Below, in pieces: positions 58,931-64,000 of a stretch of 64,000 nt of DNA (position 1 is the first letter of the stretch; each line of letters begins with the position of its first letter). This stretch comes from Poriferisodalis sp965203655 (GTDB taxonomy: Bacteria; Actinomycetota; Acidimicrobiia; Acidimicrobiales; Poriferisodalaceae): assembly GCF_965203655.1 (NCBI RefSeq), contig NZ_CBDBDD010000003.1, positions 212,932 through 276,931 of the forward strand, written 5' to 3'. A program made the position numbers and the translations under genes. Under the pieces are notes generated by a model. The model saw nothing but the letters and a program-made list of their open reading frames with translations. It searched no databases and was not told where the DNA came from.

Positions 58931-60058
58931 CTACGCTGCAGCGCTCTCGGTATCAGGAAAGTCGTCGTGCGCCGGGAGTGTCTCGCTGAATTCCGCGTCA
59001 AGCCAACCCAGCATGCTCAAACTGCGGATCGCGTCGGCAGCGTCCTCTTCGGCCAGAGGTGGGCGGCGTCGTGACTTCCAGCGCATGACCTGCGCCAGCA
59101 CCTCGGCCTCAGTCGGCCGCCCGCCCTTGTCGTGAGCTAACAGAACGGCCGCGAAGTGCGCCGACGCGTAGGCTTCAGCCCGCTTTGTGTCGACGCGGAG
59201 CATGAGATCAGCCGTGCGCTCGATCGCTTCGATGTGCACTTCGATTTCATGCTGGCGGCGGCGTACCACATCGCGGTACGCGGCACCTGTGTGAACCTCG
59301 AACATTCGGCCCACCTTGGATTCCGCCAGAATTCCGTTGTTGATAAGCCTCGTCTGAATTGACTTGAGTCCGTTGGCGAACGGTCCGTAGCTTCGTTGCT
59401 CGAACTCAAGGCCAGTAGGAACACTTGCGACGGTCGCGAAGTACGCGAGCTTCTGAAACGAAGTTCGTCCGACAGGTGCCGCATAACGCTCTCGCTCTAG
59501 CTTGCGGATGATCACTGCCAGAGCCATCCAGGCTGCCGGAATGTTCGAATCGGGATCGGTCGCTGCTCCGCCACCGCCTTCCATCAGGAACTCCCTGGAG
59601 ACCTGCTCGACGGGCGTGTCTTGGGGCGCGTAGAGAATCACCGGGATTGCCAACTCCTCGAGCCGGCGGTACAGCACGGGTCCCACAGTTGGCCAGTCGA
59701 GACCGCCCTGGCCACAGCCGAGAGGAGGCACTGCCATCGACGTGATGCCCCACTGCGTGAGATGGGATGCGAGGTAGTCGAGTCCCGCCTCAATGTCGCT
59801 GAGCCGTGACACAGATCGCCAATGGTCCTTAGTAGGGAAGTTGAGTATCCAAGGCTCGACGAGTGGTCTGAAGAGGTACGGTTCTCCAAGCCGCACCAAG
59901 CCTTCTCGGCATCGCTCGGCGTAGTCGCGGAACATCTCAGGAAACCGCTGCTTGAAGCCCAGCGCGACGCCTTTGCCCATTACGCCTACGCAATTGACCG
60001 TGTTGACGAGCGTCTGAGCATTGGCCGAGAGCACATCGCCTGTCGTGAGATGAATCAC
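58931..60058 (-). CDS. darG: DarG antitoxin (macro domain ADP-ribosylglycohydrolase)
   Basis: A 375-residue DarG. Residues 1-~155 are the macro domain: IHLTTGDVLSANAQTLVNTVNCVGVMGKGVALGFKQRFPEMF in sections, then PLGCGQGGLDWPTVGPVL, binding ADP-ribose on DNA and removing it. The C-terminal part (~170-375) resembles the DarG region that blocks the DarT active site, including AWMALAVIIRKLERERYAAPVGRTSFQKLAYFA in part. The frame is open from 60184, but GTG 60058 is preceded by GGGGGGA and matches the family start. darT lies 46 bases upstream on the same strand, in the usual toxin-first order. It faces the DUF499 gene convergently. Confidence 0.88.
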   Translation of the reverse strand: MIHLTTGDVLSANAQTLVNTVNCVGVMGKGVALGFKQRFPEMFRDYAERCREGLVRLGEPYLFRPLVEPWILNFPTKDHWRSVSRLSDIEAGLDYLASHLTQWGITSMAVPPLGCGQGGLDWPTVGPVLYRRLEELAIPVILYAPQDTPVEQVSREFLMEGGGGAATDPDSNIPAAWMALAVIIRKLERERYAAPVGRTSFQKLAYFATVASVPTGLEFEQRSYGPFANGLKSIQTRLINNGILAESKVGRMFEVHTGAAYRDVVRRRQHEIEVHIEAIERTADLMLRVDTKRAEAYASAHFAAVLLAHDKGGRPTEAEVLAQVMRWKSRRRPPLAEEDAADAIRSLSMLGWLDAEFSETLPAHDDFPDTESAAA

Positions 60059-60104
60059 GCTGTCCCCCCGGCTGTGCTTCCTGCCTTGTTCGTGCCTACT
60101 CGCA

Positions 60105-60704
60105 TCAACGAAAAAAGAGAGACTCCTTGACGATCGCGCGAACGTTCGCAACGCTAGCCGAGACTGAGGCAGCGATCCGGTCACTGGCGACGTAGACGCC
60201 CGAGATCATCGCAGCGTCGACGGATCTTGGCACAAGGATTTCAGCACACATCACCCGTCGGTGCTCTCGCTTCTCCAACGGATCTGCATGGTTCCAATTC
60301 TGGGCGAAGACGCGTTGACGCTCGATCGCAGCCAAGCCGCTGGACACCGAGCGGAACGCCGTCGGACCCGAGGCAGCGTTTCCGTCGGTCAGCACCACGT
60401 CGTCGTGGTCAAGTACCTGCGTCGAGACTGACAACACACACAGATGTTCTACGTCGTTACCGCCGTCGGTGACCCGATACAGCATCGGGTTGCGTGCATT
60501 GAGATACAGATTCACGTAGTCGTGTAACGGACGGCCGCCCGGCACCGTCGTCCTAGCACGTCGGCCTTGGACATCTTCGTTCGCGATTCGGGTCGGGTGG
60601 TGTCGTTGAGCGTGCCTATGGCTGAGGATGCCGTTCGCGAGAATTGACGGCAAGTTGTTCATATGGCAGATGTAGTGCAACTCGGTCAGGTCCGCGCGCT
60701 CCAC
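60105..60704 (-). CDS. darT: DarT toxin (ssDNA thymidine ADP-ribosyltransferase)
   Basis: A 199-residue DarT (DUF4433). Key landmarks: LHYICHMNNLPSILANGILSH (NAD-binding helix), VNLYLNARNPMLYRV (the family's Y-x-N-x-R-NPM segment) and the catalytic glutamate E155 in RRVMCAEILVP. DarT attaches ADP-ribose to bases of single-stranded DNA, stalling replication; DarTG systems are known to stop phage DNA synthesis. The start is GTG 60704 because the upstream GGAGGTG is correctly spaced; GTG 60731 would have the ribosome site inside the gene. darG is 46 bases downstream. The catalytic core looks intact, so the toxin is probably active and controlled by DarG. Confidence 0.88.
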   Translation of the reverse strand: MERADLTELHYICHMNNLPSILANGILSHRHAQRHHPTRIANEDVQGRRARTTVPGGRPLHDYVNLYLNARNPMLYRVTDGGNDVEHLCVLSVSTQVLDHDDVVLTDGNAASGPTAFRSVSSGLAAIERQRVFAQNWNHADPLEKREHRRVMCAEILVPRSVDAAMISGVYVASDRIAASVSASVANVRAIVKESLFFR

Positions 60705-60786
60705 GGCGCACCTCCACTTGCGGGCGTGCACTCCCCACGTTCGCGCGTCGCGTCGCGCACGTAGCGGATAGGAGGGGTCGGCCCGG

Positions 60787-62901
60787 CTAGATGACTCGGT
60801 CGCTGCCGCCGTCCTGGGGGATCTGGGCGCCGGTGGTGTGGGCGAACGCCGGGCCGCACATTTGGGCGATCAGCGCGCCGACGTCGGGTGACGCCAGTTC
60901 GCGGCCCAGCAGGTTGCGCCGCCGGTACTGCTCGGAGGTGAGCCCGTAGCTGGCAGCGCGCTGGGCGATGAGCTCGTCCGACCACAGCCCCGTGTCGAAC
61001 ACGCCGTCAGGATGCACGACGTTGACGGTGATGCCGTCGGGCGCCCATTCGAGCGCTGCCACACGGGCGAGCTGCGTCAGCGCTGCTTTCGATGCCGAGT
61101 AGGCCGCTGCGCCTTTGCCGGGTGCGGGCACGTTCTTCGAACCGACGATGACAACACGACCTCCGGCCGGCGAGTGCCGCACCACCCGATGAACCGCGGC
61201 GAGGGTGTTCGCCGCGCCGCTCACGTTGATGTCGAATGTCTGCTGCCATGCCGTGCCGAGGCCGGAGTCATCAACGAGCTCTTCCAGCGGCGCCGACGGG
61301 CCGAAGATGCCGGCCGCCGCTACCACGATGTCGATGCCGCCGAAGCGCTCGATTGCGCTGGCAACCGCTTCGGTCACCGCTCCGGCATCGGTGACGTCGG
61401 CCTCGATTCCGAGCCATGCCGAACCGTGCAGTGCTGACGGCCGGTCGCTGTCGCCGTCATCGTCGTGCGTGATGCCGATGTCGATATCGATGCCGACTAT
61501 TGCCGCTCCGGCTGCGGCCAACGCCGCGGCTGCGGCCTGTCCGATGCCCGAAGCAGCACCCGTCACGAGCGCCACCTGGCCGGCCAAGCCAGCTGGCGCG
61601 CCGGCCCGCGCCAGCTTCGCCTGCTCGAGCTCCCAGTACTCCACGTCGAACAGGTCGGCTTCGCTGAGCGCGACGTAGCCCCCGAGAGCCTCTGCGGCGC
61701 TGATGACGTCGATCGTGTGCAGGTAGATGTCCGCAGCGATGTCGCAGTCGGCTGCGCGGCGGCCCGCGGTCCACAGCCCGAGTTCGGGATCGAGCACCAC
61801 ACGCGGTGCTGGGTCGAGCATCGTGAGCGAGGTCTGCGAACTGCCTTCCTCGTCGGATCTGTGATCGGATTGCGATGCGCCGTCGGCGTGACGCCCGCAG
61901 TTTCGCTCGAAGTACGCGCGGTAACCCTCGATGAAGGCATCCACGTCGCGGCCCACCATCGGGAACTGCTTGGTGCGAATGATGTGATCGGGCGTCGCCG
62001 GCCCTCGCTGTGCCACCGAAACCAGGTCGTTGCGGGCGCAGAACGCTGCTGCCCGCTCGTCATGCACGGCCCGCAGCAGCATCGGTACGCCCGCCGCGGC
62101 CGACATCTCTGCACGCAGCTCGGCCACCGTTTCGACTTGGTCCGCCGTCAGAGCCCCGGCGTCGGCGCTGCCCCACAGTTCTTGCAGCAGGCTGTCGTCG
62201 CCGGTCTCGCCGAACGATGTCACGCCCGCTTCTGCGAGGCACTGCTCGGCCTCGCTGATCCGGTCGATCATCGAGTCGTATGCCTGGCGCGTGGTCTCGC
62301 CGAAGGTGAAGATGCCGTGGTTGAGCAGGACCATCGCCTCGGTGCCGTCGTGGGCCTGCGCCTGCCATTCGTCCGCGCAGCGACGGGCCAGATCGAAACC
62401 GGGCATCACGTAGGGCACCACGACAGCCCGGTCGCCCCACAGCTCGCGCACCCGCCCGTCGCCGTCGGCGGTGTTGGTGAGTGCCAGCACGGCGTCGGCA
62501 TGACTATGAAGCACCGAGCGGTGGGGCAGCAGCGCATGCAGGATCGCCTCCACCGACGGGTTCGGAGCGCTGGCGTCGAGCAGTTGGATCCGCAGCTGGT
62601 TCACCATCTCGGTGTCGCTCAGCTCCGCCAGCTCGGCCAGGCGCCGGACGGGCTCCAAGCGAAGCGGTGCGAAGCCGGGCGGTTCGATGGTCGCGAGATC
62701 CCAGCCGCTGCCCTTCACCCACAGCGTCGGGACCGGTTCGCCCCAGGCGTCGGTGCTGTGGCCCTTGATGGACGTGTTGCCGCCGCCGTGCAGCACCAGC
62801 GCTGGATCGGCGCCCACCACGCGCGAGCCGTAGGTGATCTCGCCGAGGTCACCCAGCTCGGCCCAGCGTGCCGCCTCAGCGTCGTCCCAGCGGTTCAGCA
62901 C
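60787..62901 (-). CDS. Class II aldolase/short-chain dehydrogenase fusion
   Basis: A 704-residue bifunctional protein. The N-terminal ~430 residues are a class II (RhaD/FucA-like) aldolase: LVLHGGGNTSIKGHSTDAWG, VLHSHADAVLALTNT with zinc ligands, and AMVLLNHGIFTFGETT. The C-terminal ~270 residues are an SDR: VALVTGAASGIGQAAAAALAAAGA, VVAAAGIFGPSAPLEELVDD, AAYSASKAALTQLARVAALEWAP, NVVHPDGVFDTGLWSDELIAQR. This resembles bifunctional rhamnulose-1-phosphate aldolase/lactaldehyde dehydrogenase. Directly behind mtnA, it more likely splits 5-methylthio- or 5-deoxy-ribulose-1-phosphate to dihydroxyacetone phosphate plus an aldehyde that the SDR half then converts. GTG 62901 has GGGGAGAGG upstream. 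Confidence 0.85.
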   Translation of the reverse strand: MLNRWDDAEAARWAELGDLGEITYGSRVVGADPALVLHGGGNTSIKGHSTDAWGEPVPTLWVKGSGWDLATIEPPGFAPLRLEPVRRLAELAELSDTEMVNQLRIQLLDASAPNPSVEAILHALLPHRSVLHSHADAVLALTNTADGDGRVRELWGDRAVVVPYVMPGFDLARRCADEWQAQAHDGTEAMVLLNHGIFTFGETTRQAYDSMIDRISEAEQCLAEAGVTSFGETGDDSLLQELWGSADAGALTADQVETVAELRAEMSAAAGVPMLLRAVHDERAAAFCARNDLVSVAQRGPATPDHIIRTKQFPMVGRDVDAFIEGYRAYFERNCGRHADGASQSDHRSDEEGSSQTSLTMLDPAPRVVLDPELGLWTAGRRAADCDIAADIYLHTIDVISAAEALGGYVALSEADLFDVEYWELEQAKLARAGAPAGLAGQVALVTGAASGIGQAAAAALAAAGAAIVGIDIDIGITHDDDGDSDRPSALHGSAWLGIEADVTDAGAVTEAVASAIERFGGIDIVVAAAGIFGPSAPLEELVDDSGLGTAWQQTFDINVSGAANTLAAVHRVVRHSPAGGRVVIVGSKNVPAPGKGAAAYSASKAALTQLARVAALEWAPDGITVNVVHPDGVFDTGLWSDELIAQRAASYGLTSEQYRRRNLLGRELASPDVGALIAQMCGPAFAHTTGAQIPQDGGSDRVI

Positions 62902-62959
62902 CGGCCTCTCCCCGGTTGGGCCGAGCCCAACGCCACCGGCGGATATTCGCTTGTGCCCT

Positions 62960-64000
62960 TCATTCGACTGACTCCCGCATGTCGTCTCCGGCTGCAGCCA
63001 GCGCCTGAGCAATGGACCGGTCGTACGGCGGTCGCAACACGCCGGCGTCGGTGATGATCGCCGTGATCAGGCGGGCGGGCGTCACGTCGAATGCGGGATT
63101 GATGGCGACGGCTTCCGTAGGGGTCAGACGCGTCCCTCCGGCGTGGTGCACCTCGTCGGGGTTCCGCTGCTCGATGGCAATGCACTCGCCCGATGGAAGC
63201 GCTGCGTCGATCGTGGTGGTCGGGGCGGCGACATAGAAGCCGATGCCAGCGTCCGCGGCAGCGAGCGCGTGCGCCAGCGTGCCGACCTTGTTGGCCGTGT
63301 CGCCGTTGGCAGCGATGCGATCCGCGCCCACGACTACCGCGTCCACCGCACCACCCGCGATCAGCGACGCCATCGCGGCATCGGCGACCACCGACACATC
63401 AATGCCCGCGTCGGCCAGTTCCCAGGCGGTGAGCCGTGCACCCTGCAGCAGCGGGCGGGTCTCGGCGGCCAGCACACGCACCGGTTCGCCCCCCGCGGCT
63501 TTCGCGTACACGACGCCCAGTGCCGTGCCCGTGCCCGCCGTGGCGAGCCGTCCTGCATTGCAGTGCGTCGCAATGACAGTGGCGTCGGCGAGCAGCTCGC
63601 GGCCGAACCGTCCGATCTCGGCGCACGCCCGAGCATCTTCCGCTCCGATGGCCAGGGCCTCATCCAGCAGCCGCCGGCGCAGCTCGGCAACGCTGCCTGC
63701 ACTGCCGCTGTCGCCGGTGTTGCCCTGCTCACTGGCGCTGCCATCGCCCGTGTTGTCGCTCGAGCCGAACGAACCGGCGGCAGCCAGCGCGGCATCGATC
63801 GTGCGGTCCACTGCCCATCGCAGGTTGACCGCGGTCGGGCGGGCGTCGCCGATCTCGGTCCTGAAACGTTCCAGCACCGCACCGGCGTCACCCAGCGAAC
63901 CGGGTTGCGCCTCGTCGAGGCCGACAACCAGCGCAAGCGCCCCGAAGGCCCCGAGGGCTGGCGCGCCCCGGATGGCAAGCCGCTCGATGGCATCCACGGC
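62960..64000 (-). CDS. mtnA: 5-methylthioribose-1-phosphate isomerase, 5' part outside window
   Basis: About 347 residues are visible; the N-terminus lies beyond the window end. The piece matches MtnA: AIERLAIRGAPALGAFGALALVVGL, PTAVNLRWAVDRTIDAAL, ATHCNAGRLATAGTGTALGVVYAKAAG (catalytic Cys in THCNAG), VLAAETRPLLQGARLTAWEL, VDAVVVGADRIAANGDTANKVGTLAHAL (catalytic Asp in GADRI). It isomerises methylthioribose-1-phosphate, and also 5-deoxyribose-1-phosphate in MtnA-based shunts, to the ribulose form. It ends 59 bases before the aldolase/dehydrogenase start. A ~20-residue glycine/serine insert (GSFGSSDNTGDGSASEQGN) is unlike most MtnA. Confidence 0.92.
   Translation of the reverse strand, partial: AVDAIERLAIRGAPALGAFGALALVVGLDEAQPGSLGDAGAVLERFRTEIGDARPTAVNLRWAVDRTIDAALAAAGSFGSSDNTGDGSASEQGNTGDSGSAGSVAELRRRLLDEALAIGAEDARACAEIGRFGRELLADATVIATHCNAGRLATAGTGTALGVVYAKAAGGEPVRVLAAETRPLLQGARLTAWELADAGIDVSVVADAAMASLIAGGAVDAVVVGADRIAANGDTANKVGTLAHALAAADAGIGFYVAAPTTTIDAALPSGECIAIEQRNPDEVHHAGGTRLTPTEAVAINPAFDVTPARLITAIITDAGVLRPPYDRSIAQALAAAGDDMRESVE

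Overview
The window is GC-rich, gene-dense DNA of a free-living actinobacterium. Class Acidimicrobiia is my best guess from overall gene style, not a phylogenetic result. Supporting points are GTG starts, frequent TANNNT -10 boxes placed directly in front of start codons, an E. coli-type aroC, a PAC2 protein, tRNAs with encoded CCA ends, and many CoA-based aromatic and acyl-CoA genes. There are no rRNA genes and no CRISPR array.

Layout. 1-6.3 kb: end of hutI, a DAO-type flavoenzyme, an SRPBCC-methyltransferase fusion, pheA, and larB-larC (nickel-pincer cofactor). 6.4-19.2 kb: tRNA-Arg(ACG), an amine-oxidase-like flavoprotein, then an aryl-CoA catabolic block: aryl-CoA ligase, PaaX-like regulator, a flavin monooxygenase/Old-Yellow-Enzyme fusion of the 2-aminobenzoyl-CoA (or salicylyl-CoA) type, an SDR, a RidA protein, a fused hydantoinase/oxoprolinase and an acyl-CoA dehydrogenase. 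19.3-28.4 kb: PAC2, aroC, a TauE exporter, patB, SURF1, an S9 peptidase, xseA/xseB and tRNA-Ser(CGA). 28.4-33.5 kb: a benzoyl-CoA epoxidation (box) operon, tadA-boxC-boxB-benzoate-CoA ligase. 33.6-41.7 kb: acyl-CoA synthetase, tRNA-Ser(GGA) immediately behind the SRP RNA gene ffs, dnaX, recR, a small unknown gene, thiolase, crotonyl-CoA carboxylase/reductase and methylmalonyl-CoA epimerase. 41.8-47.9 kb: a BMP-type (nucleoside-like) ABC importer whose lipoprotein gene is split by an IS630-type element in its signal peptide.

48.0-60.7 kb is a defence island. In order it holds a winged-helix-like protein behind an inverted-repeat-rich promoter, a HEPN-motif Abi-like protein, an SNF2 helicase with a DUF3883 tail, a DUF1156 adenine methylase, a DUF499 ATPase, and a convergent DarT-DarG toxin-antitoxin pair. 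The helicase-methylase-ATPase trio overlaps or abuts like one operon and is the strongest candidate for a little-described antiviral system. 60.8-64.0 kb: a class II aldolase/short-chain dehydrogenase fusion directly behind mtnA (cut by the window end), suggesting salvage of 5-deoxy- or 5-methylthio-ribose phosphates.

Two cross-cutting signals are worth noting. First, six genes carry TANNNT, exactly six bases, then ATG or GTG, the signature of leaderless transcription. Second, a 38-bp sequence is repeated exactly in two intergenic regions 13 kb apart.
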